Shown: positions 1-10,590, numbered from the stretch's first letter. The stretch is DNA of 64,000 nucleotides from Helicobacteraceae bacterium (GCA_027023805.1 JALVUF010000062.1:1-64000), one strand, 5' to 3'. Translations and numbers: made by a program. Notes: generated by a model from the letters alone, not told the origin.

Positions 1-2
1 AA

Positions 3-440
3 ATGTCCCAGTCTTGTCCGATATCATTGTTTAAAGTCGATGCTAAAATAGCTAGAGTCAATGCTGTCTTTATCACACTGTTGCTTATAGCTTTTTTATT
101 GACTTTTAATCGCATTATTTTATATTTTTTATTTTATGATTTTTTTGTTAGATTGTTTTTAAATAAAAGATATAGTCTTGTGTATCATCTCTCAAAAGCA
201 ATTAAAAAAGTTTTACACTTAAAAACCGAGATGGTTGACGGGGGAGCAAAACGGCTGGCAACATATTTTGGATTTGTCTTTGTATCGCTTTTAATTATAC
301 AAACGTGGCTACATTTATCTGTTTTTTTGTATTTAACAGCAGCGATATTGTTTACATGTACAACATTAGAGGTACTTTTTAATTATTGCGTAGGATGTAA
401 AATATACTATTTGATAAAAAAAATATATCCAGATTTTTAA
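3..440 (+). CDS. DUF4395-type small membrane protein
   Basis: Predicted inner-membrane protein of 145 residues with about four hydrophobic segments (near 20-45, 85-105 and 107-125). The pattern of an N-terminal SCPIS, the block YDFFVRLFLNKRYS, and a C-terminal NYCVGCKIYY matches my memory of the DUF4395 family, whose function is unknown. The conserved cysteines at both ends could be redox or metal related, but that is inference. The ATG lies two bases into the window, so its ribosome binding site cannot be seen and a longer protein is not excluded. It is followed 13 bases later by the HDOD gene on the same strand. Confidence 0.7.
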   Translation: MSQSCPISLFKVDAKIARVNAVFITLLLIAFLLTFNRIILYFLFYDFFVRLFLNKRYSLVYHLSKAIKKVLHLKTEMVDGGAKRLATYFGFVFVSLLIIQTWLHLSVFLYLTAAILFTCTTLEVLFNYCVGCKIYYLIKKIYPDF

Positions 441-453
441 ATAAAGGATGATT

Positions 454-1254
454 ATGAATCGTGAAATTGTACAAAATATAAATTCTCTGCCTGCTCTTTC
501 AAAAAGTATTGTTAAAATACAAAAAATTTACAATGACCCTAATTCCAGTGTATCTGATCTTGTAAAAGCAATAGGTGATGATCCTATGATAGTCGCCAAT
601 CTTTTTAAAGAAGTTAATTCACCGATTTATAATTTTGATAAAAAGATAGATACGGTGGCTCAAGCCGTTGCAATGCTCGGTATGAGTATGACTAGATCGA
701 TAGTATTTGCAAACAGTTTGAAGCAGCTGCTCAATATCGACATGGAGCCATACGCTATTTCGTCAGACGAGTTTGCCGATATATCATCCAAGCAAGCACG
801 TTTAATATATAATTGGTACAAGCAAATAGACAAAGTAAAAGCTGATAAACTTTTTTTGAGTGCTCTTTTGCAAGAAACTGGAAAAATTTTGATCGCAAGT
901 CAAATCATTAAAAATAATGAGCTTTTACCGTTTAAGTCCGAAATAGAGACAAGTTATAACATAGCTTTGGTTGAAAAATCTTTTGTCCAGACGACAACAG
1001 CTGAGGTAACTGCTGAAATCTTTAAGCATTGGGGATTTGATCAAGAATTAATACAGATGATACGATATAGCGATGAATCGGCTGGTGCACCACAAGATAT
1101 TAAAGAATTTTCTACGGCATTAAATATTGTTAAAACGGTTATCGCCGTAAATCATCCTTTTAGTGAGACGGCAATAAATTATGGACTAAAAAAAGCCCTA
1201 GATGCAGGATATGAATATGAAATCTTAGAAGACGTTATAGATGATATGCTATGA
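454..1254 (+). CDS. HDOD domain signalling protein
   Basis: A stand-alone HDOD-type protein (266 residues). The N-terminal signature INSLPALSKSIVKIQKI followed by DLVKAIGDDPMIVANLFKEVNSP is typical of HDOD domains, which resemble HD phosphohydrolases but lack the full metal site and usually act in signalling output. The ORF track starts at 448, but AAAGGA at 443-448 is placed correctly for the second ATG at 454, so I chose that start. The stop overlaps by six bases the end of the convergent FIST-GGDEF-EAL gene. A regulatory link to c-di-GMP signalling is plausible from this neighbour but not shown. Confidence 0.85.
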   Translation: MNREIVQNINSLPALSKSIVKIQKIYNDPNSSVSDLVKAIGDDPMIVANLFKEVNSPIYNFDKKIDTVAQAVAMLGMSMTRSIVFANSLKQLLNIDMEPYAISSDEFADISSKQARLIYNWYKQIDKVKADKLFLSALLQETGKILIASQIIKNNELLPFKSEIETSYNIALVEKSFVQTTTAEVTAEIFKHWGFDQELIQMIRYSDESAGAPQDIKEFSTALNIVKTVIAVNHPFSETAINYGLKKALDAGYEYEILEDVIDDML

Positions 1255-4200
1255 ATATTTTTTTATAAATACTCTTAATTCGTTGATTGCAATCGGGCGT
1301 GAATAATAGTATCCTTGGATTAAATGACATTGATGTTGACGTAAAAACTCATTTTGCTCTTTTGTTTCAACGCCTTCGGCTATAACTTCTAGATTTAAAC
1401 TGTTTGCCAACGCAACTACTGCTTTTATGATAGTACAATCATCCTCATTGCCCGGTATATCATCTATAAAAGACTTATCTATTTTTAACTTTTTAACAGG
1501 CAGTCGTTTTAAGTATGAAAGTGATGAGTGCCCTGTACCAAAATCATCAATCGATATTTTAATGCCCATTTGATTTAATAAATTAAGTTTTTCTATAGCC
1601 GTGTCAGGATTTTCCATCAGCTGAGTTTCCGTGACCTCAAACTCAAGCCATGTCGGGTCAAACCCGCTTTGTTGAAGTGTTTGTTTTAAATGTGTGATAA
1701 AATCTACAGAATTTAAGACCTTTGTAGAGAGATTTAACGATAGTTTGCCTGGATTTAGTCCGCTGTTATATGATGATACGTAGTCACTCATGGCACGCTT
1801 CATAACATAGTTATCGATCAAAGTGATAAGGCCATTAGCCTCAGCTAGCGGTATAAACCGATCAGGAGAGATAAATCCAAGTGTGGGATGCTGCCATCTT
1901 ACCAGTGCTTCAGAGCCTATGATTTTATTTTTATTTATATCTATTTGAGGTTGATAATATACTAAAAACTGCTCATCCTGCACGGCTGTACGCATGCTGT
2001 TTTCTAGCTCAATTGTCTCAACCGCGGATTTGGTCATATCTGTTGAATAAAATCTATAAGTATTTCTTCCTTTTGATTTTGCATGATACATCGCACTGTC
2101 GGCGTATTTAATAAGATCGTCTTTATCAAGCGTATCGTTTGGTGCCATGCTGATGCCTATTGAGCAGGATGTATAAAGTGTCGTATTGTTTAAAATAATT
2201 TTTTCAGCTATAAGTTTTATGATCTTTTTGGCAATTTTTGCCGCCATATTGATATGCTTGATATCTTGAAGTATGATAGTGAACTCATCGCCTCCAAGTC
2301 TTGATAGCGTATCTTGTTCTCTTATGCATGTTTTTAGTCTTTGCGCTGATGTTTTTAAAACTTTATCTCCAATGTTGTGTCCTAAGGTGTCGTTAATCTG
2401 TTTAAAATTATCCAAATCAATAAACAAAAGTGCAAACATTTTTTGATTTCGTTTTGTCTGGGCAATGGATTGTGTGAGTCTGTCATAAAAAAGAGATCTG
2501 TTTGGAAGTTTTGTTAAATCATCGTGAAAAGCTTGAAATGCAAGCTGTCTTGTTTTTGATTTTAGCTCCTCTTGCGCCTTTATGCGTTTTGTTATATCTT
2601 TGGAAATTCTTGCTATTGCCGTAATATCATCTTGTTCATCTTTTAATGGGATAAGTACCACTTCAGTAATGATAATATCGCCTGTTTTGGTGATTTTTTG
2701 TATCTCGTCATGATAAAATTGATTGCTCAGGGCATATTGTTTTATCTGATGCGCTTTTTGTAGCTCATGTTTTGGATATAGCATATAGATATTTTGATTT
2801 ACCATTTCTTCTTTTGTGTATTTGTGCATAATTGTAGCACTGGTGTTGCAGTAATGAATAGTATCGTTTAAATCAGTAATAATAACAGAGTCATGAAGCT
2901 GCTCTATGATGTCGGCTTGTTGCTTTGTTAGTTTTTTTATCTGAGTTAGCTCAGTAATATCAAAAGTAGTGCCAATAATTTTTTCTGCTTCGTTTTGTTC
3001 ATTAAAAAATATTTTAGCATTTATCAAAATATTAATAATTGAACCATCGGCTTTTTTTGCACGTAAAGATATGGTGTGTGTTTTGCCGTCGTTTAACAGG
3101 TCTATAAAATTTTTAACTTTAGGTTTGTCTTCATCTACAATGTTTTGCAGAAATTTATCAAGTGTTGGAGTGTATGTTGCCTTGTCTTGTCCATAGATAG
3201 AGTACATCTCATCAGACCAGGTCGATATGCCGCTTTTAACATCAACTTCGACACTGCCCATGTGACTGACGGCCTGAGCTCTTTGGAGTGATTCTTCCCT
3301 GTCTTTTAAAATTGTATATCTTTTATTTAACTCGGCGATAGTGTTGTTTAACAGATTGGAGAGCGCTTTTAAGGATTTATCAATCTGCTTATGTTTTGTC
3401 TCTTGTGAGATAACAACCTTTGACGAATTTGTTGGATGTTGCGACTCGCTAAGAGTTAGTATGGTCATAGTCTGATTTAGCAATTCATTGGAGTTTTTAA
3501 GCGAGGAAAACTCTCCGTATGTGAAAAAGCCTGCGGTATCTGCTATTTTACTAAGCGGTTGTATCTCTTGTAAGATTTCATTTTTTAAAAATTTATATCT
3601 TGCGACGCATGAATAGATAAAAATCGATTCTATCGGTTTGCTTAGCATCTTTTTAGATTCAAGATTTGACTGCTTAATCATCTCAAATGAGTTGCCGTAA
3701 CCAAATTTTACGAGGTCTCCCACATTAAAATTCCCTCCAAATGTCAAAGAGCCGTCTTGGTGTTTTGAAAGAACCGACCTGGCTAGTTTATTGTGTGGTT
3801 TTTGTATGACAAGAGGATAGTGAAGTCCTATCTCCGGCAGTTCTGCGGCTATCTCTTTACCTAGATATTTTGCATATATATCATAAGCCGGGATATTATC
3901 TATGGTGTAAATGCGGTTTTTGTCAACTTTTGTGATGGTCATATCTATTCCAACATCTATCCAGTTAAAAAGTGAATCGGTAAATATTTGCAGTTGATTG
4001 TTATGCAGTCCGACTCCCACGGCACCTTTTGAAGATATGTGATCTTTTGTAAACACATAAGTTGATTTAAACTGTTTTGGATCAGACGCCATGCCCCCTG
4101 CAACTATTATGTCGGCATTTTCTCGCCAAATGCCCGAGAGATACTCCTGTGCGTTGCAGTGCAGTCCGTTTGTAAATGTGATAAGCAGTTTAGTATTTTC

Positions 4201-4542
4201 TTGGCTTAGTTGCCTTGTTATTCGCCGGCCCGCATCAAAAGCATTTTTACATATTTGTGTAAAAGCAGTTGTAATTTTAGTATTGTTAAATTGTGTAATT
4301 GATATCACGGTTTTATCATGTGATATGTTTTTGTCACATATTTCAATCTCACTGGTCGCACCTACAAGATAAGCACTTGGCAGTAATGAAGAGATCTCTG
4401 CTAGCATTGATATTATCTCTTGCTTTTTAGTCAGTGATGTAAAAATCTGAATTAATAATTTTTCATTATCGTAAATAGAATTGTTTTTGATAAATTTATT
4501 TAATGTGTTAAAATCGGTGAAATATGTGTTATATGTTTTCAT
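1249..4542 (-). CDS. FIST-PAS-PAS-GGDEF-EAL c-di-GMP turnover protein
   Basis: A 1097-residue sensory protein with, in order: FIST_N (about 30-210, with IVAGGMASD), FIST_C (about 215-370), a likely coiled coil (about 385-425), two PAS domains (about 420-530 and 540-655), GGDEF (about 670-840) and EAL (about 845-1095). The cyclase motif GGDEF is intact, and REQD five residues before it matches the RxxD product-inhibition site. The EAL domain keeps EALVRW and DDFGTGHSSLSYLKRLP, so both synthesis and breakdown of c-di-GMP look possible. There is no clear signal peptide or membrane segment, so it is probably cytoplasmic. FIST domains are thought to bind small ligands such as amino acids; the ligand here is unknown. 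It is divergent from polA across a 59-bp gap. Confidence 0.93.
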   Translation of the reverse strand: MKTYNTYFTDFNTLNKFIKNNSIYDNEKLLIQIFTSLTKKQEIISMLAEISSLLPSAYLVGATSEIEICDKNISHDKTVISITQFNNTKITTAFTQICKNAFDAGRRITRQLSQENTKLLITFTNGLHCNAQEYLSGIWRENADIIVAGGMASDPKQFKSTYVFTKDHISSKGAVGVGLHNNQLQIFTDSLFNWIDVGIDMTITKVDKNRIYTIDNIPAYDIYAKYLGKEIAAELPEIGLHYPLVIQKPHNKLARSVLSKHQDGSLTFGGNFNVGDLVKFGYGNSFEMIKQSNLESKKMLSKPIESIFIYSCVARYKFLKNEILQEIQPLSKIADTAGFFTYGEFSSLKNSNELLNQTMTILTLSESQHPTNSSKVVISQETKHKQIDKSLKALSNLLNNTIAELNKRYTILKDREESLQRAQAVSHMGSVEVDVKSGISTWSDEMYSIYGQDKATYTPTLDKFLQNIVDEDKPKVKNFIDLLNDGKTHTISLRAKKADGSIINILINAKIFFNEQNEAEKIIGTTFDITELTQIKKLTKQQADIIEQLHDSVIITDLNDTIHYCNTSATIMHKYTKEEMVNQNIYMLYPKHELQKAHQIKQYALSNQFYHDEIQKITKTGDIIITEVVLIPLKDEQDDITAIARISKDITKRIKAQEELKSKTRQLAFQAFHDDLTKLPNRSLFYDRLTQSIAQTKRNQKMFALLFIDLDNFKQINDTLGHNIGDKVLKTSAQRLKTCIREQDTLSRLGGDEFTIILQDIKHINMAAKIAKKIIKLIAEKIILNNTTLYTSCSIGISMAPNDTLDKDDLIKYADSAMYHAKSKGRNTYRFYSTDMTKSAVETIELENSMRTAVQDEQFLVYYQPQIDINKNKIIGSEALVRWQHPTLGFISPDRFIPLAEANGLITLIDNYVMKRAMSDYVSSYNSGLNPGKLSLNLSTKVLNSVDFITHLKQTLQQSGFDPTWLEFEVTETQLMENPDTAIEKLNLLNQMGIKISIDDFGTGHSSLSYLKRLPVKKLKIDKSFIDDIPGNEDDCTIIKAVVALANSLNLEVIAEGVETKEQNEFLRQHQCHLIQGYYYSRPIAINELRVFIKKYS

Positions 4543-4576
4543 GACTATTATTTTATCAAAAAAACATAAAATCTGC

Positions 4577-4582
4577 TATAAT
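4577..4582 (+). promoter_or_regulatory. polA -10 box TATAAT
   Basis: A perfect TATAAT lies 19 bases before the polA ATG in the 59-bp divergent gap to the FIST gene, and AGGA follows it as a ribosome binding site. No -35 TTGACA is visible, which is usual for Campylobacterota sigma-70 promoters. Confidence 0.6.
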
Positions 4583-4601
4583 CACGATTTTAGGATAATA
4601 T

Positions 4602-7307
4602 ATGTCAAAAACAATAACCATCATTGATACTTTTGGGTTTTTTTTTCGAAGCTTTTATGCTCTTCCCCAGCATCTAAGCAATAAAGAGGGGTTTCCTACC
4701 GGACTTTTAACCGGATTTGTAAATTTTATCTCATCTTTACAAAAAGATTACGACAGTGATTATCTGGTATTTGCTATTGATTCTAAAGGTAAGACTTTTA
4801 GAAATGATATAGATAAAAATTATAAAGCTAACAGACCGCCGCCACCGCAGGAGTTATCTCAACAACTCCCTGTAGCCATCTCATGGATAGATAAAATGGG
4901 TTTTAAAACGCTAGGGCTTAACGGTTATGAAGCAGATGATATTATAGCTACGGTTACGCATCTTGCGTTAAAAAAGGGCTTACATGTAAAGGTTGTATCA
5001 CACGATAAAGATCTTTATCAACTAATAGATGATAGCAGGGTCGTGCTTGTTGACGCGATTAAAAAAAGAGATATCAACGAAGATGAGTGTATCAAAAAAT
5101 ATGGAGTTTCACCAAAACAGTTTATAGATTTTCAAGCGCTTTTAGGCGACAGTGCCGATAATGTACCCGGAGTAAAAGGTATAGGTAAAGTAACTGCACA
5201 AAAATTAATTGCCGCATATGAAACAATAGAGAATCTGTACGAGCATATAGATACCGTAATGCCGCTAGGCGTACGAAAAAAACTGCAGCAAAACAGGGAT
5301 AATGCTTTCATGTCAAAGCAACTTGTCACTCTAAAAGACGATGTATTTAGCGAAATTGATTTTAGTGAATATGAGATGCATAATGATAATCCGTTTAGTT
5401 TGATTTATGATGAACTCGTACAGTATGATATGCGAGCTATTTTACGCGTTTTAGATGCTAAGCAAAAACAACAGGCAGTTAGTCAAGATATTATAAACTC
5501 TACAAGAGATGAGTCCTCTTTGCGATCATTTAAAACAACTCTTATAACAGATGCAGATGTTTTATTTAGTGTGCTTGACAAATTGGATAAGAAAAGTATC
5601 GTAGCTTTTGATACTGAGACTACAGGACTAAGTCCTTATGAAGACAATCTTGTCGGATTTAGCTTTAGCTTTGATGAGAATGAGGGTTTTTATGTGCCGG
5701 TTGCTCACACATATCTTGGAGTTGACAAACAGATAAGCATGGATAATGCCGTAAAAGCCTTAAGGAAATTATTTACATGTAATATAGTAGGTCACAACAT
5801 TAAGTTTGATCTGCATTTTGTATCAAAGCTTTTAGATGGTAAACTACCTGTTTTTGCAGATACCATGGTGCTGGCATGGCTGCTTGATTCTCAAAGTAAA
5901 CTTTCATTGGATTATCTTTGCCTAAACCTGCTGGGTCATAAAATGATAGCTTTTAAGCAGACAGTTAAAAAGGGTGAGACTTTTGCATCTGTAATATTGG
6001 AAGATGCCTGTAAGTATGCAGCCGAGGATGCTGTAATTACTTTAAAACTGTATAACAAACTTATAAAAAAATTTGAGACTAATGATTTGCGGCCTCTTTT
6101 ACAAGAGGCTAGGGAGGTTGAGTTTCCGTTTATAACGACTTTGCTTATGATGGAGCAAAACGGGATTATGGTCGATAGCGACTTTTTATTCCGGTTTTTA
6201 GGTGACGCAAATAAGAAGTTAAATATTTTTCGCAAAAAAATCTATGAGATAAGCGGTTTTGAGTTTAACATAAATTCTCCAAAACAGCTGGGAGAAGTGC
6301 TGTTTGAAAAGCTAAATCTGCCAAAAGGCAAGAAAACAAAAACAGGTTACAGCACGGATGAAAAAGTTTTAACATCTTTAATTCATGAGCATGAAATTAT
6401 CAGGTATTTGTTAGATTACAGAGAGATGCATAAGCTGGTCTCAACATATATTGAGCCATTATTAAAACTATCCAAGCACAGTAAAGATGGTAGAGTCCAT
6501 ACATCTTTTGTGCAAACAGGAACGGCTACGGGACGTCTAAGCTCTAAAAATCCAAATCTCCAAAATATTCCTGTTAGAAGCGATTTGGGTGTAAAAATCA
6601 GAAGAGGGTTTATAGCAGGAGCCGGTAAAAAACTTATAGGCATAGATTATTCTCAGATAGAACTTAGGCTTCTTGCGCATTTTAGTAAAGATAAGGTACT
6701 AGTTGATGCGTTTAGGCATGACAGAGATATTCATTTGCAAACTGCGATTGTTTTATTTGGACAAGAGGAAGCAAAAACTAAGCGCAATATTGCCAAAACG
6801 GTTAATTTTGGACTTTTATACGGTATGGGACAAAAAAAGCTCGCAGATACTCTGCACATAAGCACAAAAGAGGCAAAAGAGATAATAGGCAGATATTTTG
6901 AAAATTTTCCAAGTGTTAAGAGTTATTTTAACTCTGTCGTAGAAGCATCAAAACAAAACGGTTATGTACAGACATTGCTTAAAAGAAGAAGATATTTTGA
7001 TTATGCCAAAGCTTCACCAATGTTTAAAGCGGCATATGAGCGAGAAAGCATTAATACTCTTTTTCAGGGAAGCGCATCTGATCTTATCAAATTATCTATG
7101 AATAAAATCGATAATATTATAAAAAATGAATGCTTAAACGCTAAGATGTTGTTGCAGATCCATGATGAGTTGATTTTTGAGGTAGATGAAGAGTCTGCCG
7201 TCATGCTTGGCAAGAGGTTTAGAGATGTTATGGAAACTGTTTATAAGCTAAATATTCCACTTAAGGCATCTTTAAATATTGGAGATCATTGGGATGAGTT
7301 AAAATAA
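4602..7307 (+). CDS. polA: DNA polymerase I
   Basis: Full-length family A polymerase of 901 residues for gap filling and primer removal. The 5' nuclease domain covers about 1-290 (TFGFFFRSFYALP, YEADDIIAT, GDSADNVPGVKGIG). The 3'-5' exonuclease domain (about 310-500) keeps its acidic motifs DTETTGLSP, GHNIKFDLHF and YAAEDA, so proofreading is probably active. The polymerase domain carries motif A DYSQIELRLLAH, motif B RNIAKTVNFGLLYGMG and motif C QIHDELIFEV. A run of nine T encodes the FFF near residue 13 and is a possible slippage point. A weak intergenic region of 114 bp separates it from ccsBA. Confidence 0.97.
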   Translation: MSKTITIIDTFGFFFRSFYALPQHLSNKEGFPTGLLTGFVNFISSLQKDYDSDYLVFAIDSKGKTFRNDIDKNYKANRPPPPQELSQQLPVAISWIDKMGFKTLGLNGYEADDIIATVTHLALKKGLHVKVVSHDKDLYQLIDDSRVVLVDAIKKRDINEDECIKKYGVSPKQFIDFQALLGDSADNVPGVKGIGKVTAQKLIAAYETIENLYEHIDTVMPLGVRKKLQQNRDNAFMSKQLVTLKDDVFSEIDFSEYEMHNDNPFSLIYDELVQYDMRAILRVLDAKQKQQAVSQDIINSTRDESSLRSFKTTLITDADVLFSVLDKLDKKSIVAFDTETTGLSPYEDNLVGFSFSFDENEGFYVPVAHTYLGVDKQISMDNAVKALRKLFTCNIVGHNIKFDLHFVSKLLDGKLPVFADTMVLAWLLDSQSKLSLDYLCLNLLGHKMIAFKQTVKKGETFASVILEDACKYAAEDAVITLKLYNKLIKKFETNDLRPLLQEAREVEFPFITTLLMMEQNGIMVDSDFLFRFLGDANKKLNIFRKKIYEISGFEFNINSPKQLGEVLFEKLNLPKGKKTKTGYSTDEKVLTSLIHEHEIIRYLLDYREMHKLVSTYIEPLLKLSKHSKDGRVHTSFVQTGTATGRLSSKNPNLQNIPVRSDLGVKIRRGFIAGAGKKLIGIDYSQIELRLLAHFSKDKVLVDAFRHDRDIHLQTAIVLFGQEEAKTKRNIAKTVNFGLLYGMGQKKLADTLHISTKEAKEIIGRYFENFPSVKSYFNSVVEASKQNGYVQTLLKRRRYFDYAKASPMFKAAYERESINTLFQGSASDLIKLSMNKIDNIIKNECLNAKMLLQIHDELIFEVDEESAVMLGKRFRDVMETVYKLNIPLKASLNIGDHWDELK

Positions 7308-7421
7308 AATTATATTACAAGATTTAATAAAACTTAATGATTAAAGCCCCTAAAGAGCGTTAATTAATAACTTTATTATTTTACACTACAATATCAAAAT
7401 TAAAATTTATGAGGTGTTTAT

Positions 7422-10400
7422 ATGAAAAGTCTTATCTCCATCATGGGATCTATGAAAACCATGATTGTTTTAGTGTTTGTTTTTGCTTTTTCAATCGGTT
7501 ACGCAACTATTATTGAAAGGATGTATAGCACATCTACTGCGCGTGCTATCGTTTATAATGCTGCATGGTTTTATATACTGTTAGGACTGCTTGCTATCTC
7601 ATTGATATTGCACCTAATTAAGTTTAAGATTAGGCAAAAGCCGTTAGTCTTTATATTGCACTTTTCATGGCTTGTGATTTTACTAGGTGCCGCATTAACA
7701 CATTATGTAGGCTATGAGGGGCTAATGCATATACGTGAAGGTAAGACAGCCTCGACTATAGCTAGTACAGTGCCTTATTTTGAAGTGTCAGTTGACGATG
7801 GAGCTAAGAAAGTCACAAGTGATCATGAGCAGTTTCTTTCTTATATGTCTCATAATAGCTATAGCAAAACTCTTACAATAAACGGTAAAAAAGTTCATAT
7901 AAAATTAACGCAGTTTATACCTAATGTCATACAGGCTATTGTAGAGAGTAAAAACGGAGCACCTATAGCTAATATGATGATTACTTCACAGGGCAAAGGA
8001 CATCAGACAAAGTTATCACCGGGACAGTTTTTTATGTCCGATAGCCTGATACTAGATTTTAACTCTAATCATCACTTCACAAAACCTGTTATAAAATTAT
8101 TTGAAATAGGCAAAAAACTGTATATGAGCCACTCTGTACCTCTTACATACCTAAAGATGGACACAAGAAAATCTGGGATATTGCCTCCAAACAAAAAAGA
8201 ACTTGTATTTAGTAGAACGTTGTATTCATATAAAGCCACTCATTTTGTTTTGCGTTCATTTTATCCGCATGCCAATATTAAGCTAATTAGCAATCCGCAT
8301 GCCAATCCTCTAAATCCTGCAATGGGTGCTTTGCGCTTTAAAATAAGCAGTGGCGGGGTTAGTAAAAATGCGTTAGTTTATGGTGAATCAGGAATGACGG
8401 GGAGCCCGGCGACCGTAAATCTAAATGGTTTGAGAGTGACTGTAAATTACGGATCAAAGATTATTCACTTGCCGTTTAAAGTAAAATTAGATAAATTTCA
8501 ATTAACTAGATATCCCGGCTCTATGGCCCCTGAGACATATTCAAGTTATGTGACTTTAATAGATACTAGACATAATGTTACAATACCGTATAGGATACAC
8601 ATGAATCATATTTTAGAATATAGGAATTTTAGATTATTTCAATCATCTTTTGATCCTGATTTAAAAGGGACAATCTTATCGGTTAATATGGATCCGGGTA
8701 CGGATATTACATATCTTGGATATTTGTTGCTGGCAATCGGCTTTTTTGGTTCATTTTTTGCGTCCAATGGAAGATTTGCACAGCTTAGCAGACTTGCCAA
8801 AGCCGCAAGTGCTAAAAAAAGCACCTTAGCGGTGCTAGCACTGGCACTTATGTTTCATTATACAAACACATACGCAGATACGCTAAATCCAATTATTAAA
8901 ACTATCACCTCCTATAACAAAACAACTGCCAATAAATTTGGCAGTCTAATAGTACAAAGCAGTGCCGAACGCGGGCGTATGGAACCGTTAAATACTTTAG
9001 CTATTCAGATTATGGAGAAGATTCACGGTTCGCAGTCAATACTTGGCTTAAGTGCCAATCAGATTGTTTTAGGCATGTTGACTCGTCCTGACTATTGGCG
9101 ACAAATCAAGATGATTAAAACTGGAAATAGCTTGGTTAATAAACTTATCGGTGTTGCTCCAAAGACAAAATATGTATCATTTTCTCAATTTTTTACCGAT
9201 CCAAATACAATGAGCGGATATAAACTGGCCGCTGAAGTAGATAAAGTGATGAGATTGGACCCTAAAAAAAGAGGTGTTTATGACAGAGCCGTCTTTACAG
9301 ATAATGATAAAGTAAATGTTGCTTATATGGTTTATACCGGCTCTATTTTTAAATTGTGGCCGGAGCCTAATAGCGCTAGTAGAAAGTGGTTTGGTACTGT
9401 AAATGCATTAAAACATTTTCCAAAACAAGAAGCAAATAAAGTTCATAATCTGGCTTTGGGATTTTTCCTAAGTGTTAACAAAGCTTTAAAAACAGGTAAC
9501 TGGAAACCTGTAAATAATGCAATTTCAACAATATCTGAGTATCAGCGATTTTACGGTGCATCTGTTTATCCATCTGGCGGAAGAATTAAAGTGGAATTGA
9601 TTTACAATCAATTAAATATTTTTGAGAGATTATGGCCTCTATACTTTTTTGTAGGTTTTGCTTTACTTATTTTATCGTTTATTAAGATTTTAAGACCAAA
9701 ATTTCCTTTAAATATCTATAGCCGTATATCTATGGTTTTATTGATACTCTTTTTCATCGCTCACACCTTAGCTCTTATCATGGTTTGGTATATATCAGGA
9801 CATGCGCCGTGGGCAGATGGTTTTGAGTCTATGACCTATATCGCATGGGCATCAGTGCTCGCCGGTTTTATCTTCGCAAAGCATTCTCCTATCACGCTGG
9901 CAGCAACATCGATACTAGCTGGGCTTATCTTATTTGTTGCTCATTTAGCATGGATGAATCCGGCTATTACAAATCTTGTACCGGTGTTAAATTCATATTG
10001 GCTTGATATACACGTATCAATGATTACGGCTAGTTACGGTTTTATGGCTCTTGGCGCTTTGCTGGGTTTTATAACTCTATTGCTTTTTATTCTTAAAAAT
10101 AAAAGGAATGAACAGCGTATAAGCCTAGCGATTATTGAGCTTAATTCAATAAATGAAATGAGTATAATGATAGGACTTGCTATGTTGTCTGTGGGCACAT
10201 TTTTAGGTGGCGTTTGGGCAAATCAAAGCTGGGGTCATTACTGGGGATGGGATCCAAAAGAAGTTTGGGCGCTTGTATCTATGCTTGTGTATGTTATAGT
10301 AGTGCATATTAGATTTATTAAACCAATATATACGCAATTTAATTATAGTGTAATTTCTTTATTATCGTTTACATCGATTTTGATGACGTATTTTGGAGTC

Positions 10401-10556
10401 AATTATTATCTTGGCGGTTTGCATTCATACGCCAAAGGAAATCCGGTACCTATCCCTGCATTTGCTCCGATATCATATCTTGTTATATTTATAGTTATAG
10501 CTATTGCGTTTAGAAATAGAAAGTTGGCTATAGATATTAAGTCTTTAGAGTCGTAA
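7422..10556 (+). CDS. ccsBA: Fused cytochrome c biogenesis protein CcsBA
   Basis: A 1044-residue fusion of ResB/CcsB (N-terminal half, four or so membrane segments and a large periplasmic region) with CcsA (C-terminal half, about 790-1040). It carries haem across the membrane and ligates it to apocytochromes c (system II). The haem-handling WWD region is seen as SWGHYWGWDPKEVWAL. The fused arrangement is normal for Campylobacterota. GAGGTG stands 7 bases before the ATG. It appears monocistronic and ends in front of a hairpin that it shares with the convergent dUTPase gene. Confidence 0.95.
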   Translation: MKSLISIMGSMKTMIVLVFVFAFSIGYATIIERMYSTSTARAIVYNAAWFYILLGLLAISLILHLIKFKIRQKPLVFILHFSWLVILLGAALTHYVGYEGLMHIREGKTASTIASTVPYFEVSVDDGAKKVTSDHEQFLSYMSHNSYSKTLTINGKKVHIKLTQFIPNVIQAIVESKNGAPIANMMITSQGKGHQTKLSPGQFFMSDSLILDFNSNHHFTKPVIKLFEIGKKLYMSHSVPLTYLKMDTRKSGILPPNKKELVFSRTLYSYKATHFVLRSFYPHANIKLISNPHANPLNPAMGALRFKISSGGVSKNALVYGESGMTGSPATVNLNGLRVTVNYGSKIIHLPFKVKLDKFQLTRYPGSMAPETYSSYVTLIDTRHNVTIPYRIHMNHILEYRNFRLFQSSFDPDLKGTILSVNMDPGTDITYLGYLLLAIGFFGSFFASNGRFAQLSRLAKAASAKKSTLAVLALALMFHYTNTYADTLNPIIKTITSYNKTTANKFGSLIVQSSAERGRMEPLNTLAIQIMEKIHGSQSILGLSANQIVLGMLTRPDYWRQIKMIKTGNSLVNKLIGVAPKTKYVSFSQFFTDPNTMSGYKLAAEVDKVMRLDPKKRGVYDRAVFTDNDKVNVAYMVYTGSIFKLWPEPNSASRKWFGTVNALKHFPKQEANKVHNLALGFFLSVNKALKTGNWKPVNNAISTISEYQRFYGASVYPSGGRIKVELIYNQLNIFERLWPLYFFVGFALLILSFIKILRPKFPLNIYSRISMVLLILFFIAHTLALIMVWYISGHAPWADGFESMTYIAWASVLAGFIFAKHSPITLAATSILAGLILFVAHLAWMNPAITNLVPVLNSYWLDIHVSMITASYGFMALGALLGFITLLLFILKNKRNEQRISLAIIELNSINEMSIMIGLAMLSVGTFLGGVWANQSWGHYWGWDPKEVWALVSMLVYVIVVHIRFIKPIYTQFNYSVISLLSFTSILMTYFGVNYYLGGLHSYAKGNPVPIPAFAPISYLVIFIVIAIAFRNRKLAIDIKSLES

Positions 10557-10564
10557 TCTTTGCG

Positions 10565-10590
10565 GCTTCTCATATAACTATATGAGAAGC
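10565..10590. terminator. Bidirectional hairpin between ccsBA and dut
   Basis: An almost perfect inverted repeat, GCTTCTCATATA / TATATGAGAAGC, lies in the 35-bp gap between the two convergent genes. It is followed by TTTATT on the plus strand, which fits an intrinsic terminator serving mainly ccsBA. Confidence 0.7.

Noticed and set aside
2969-3196. Plus-strand ORFs inside the FIST-GGDEF-EAL gene (2969-3196, 4091-4372).
   Set aside because: They are shadows of the well-supported minus-strand gene and have no recognisable domains.
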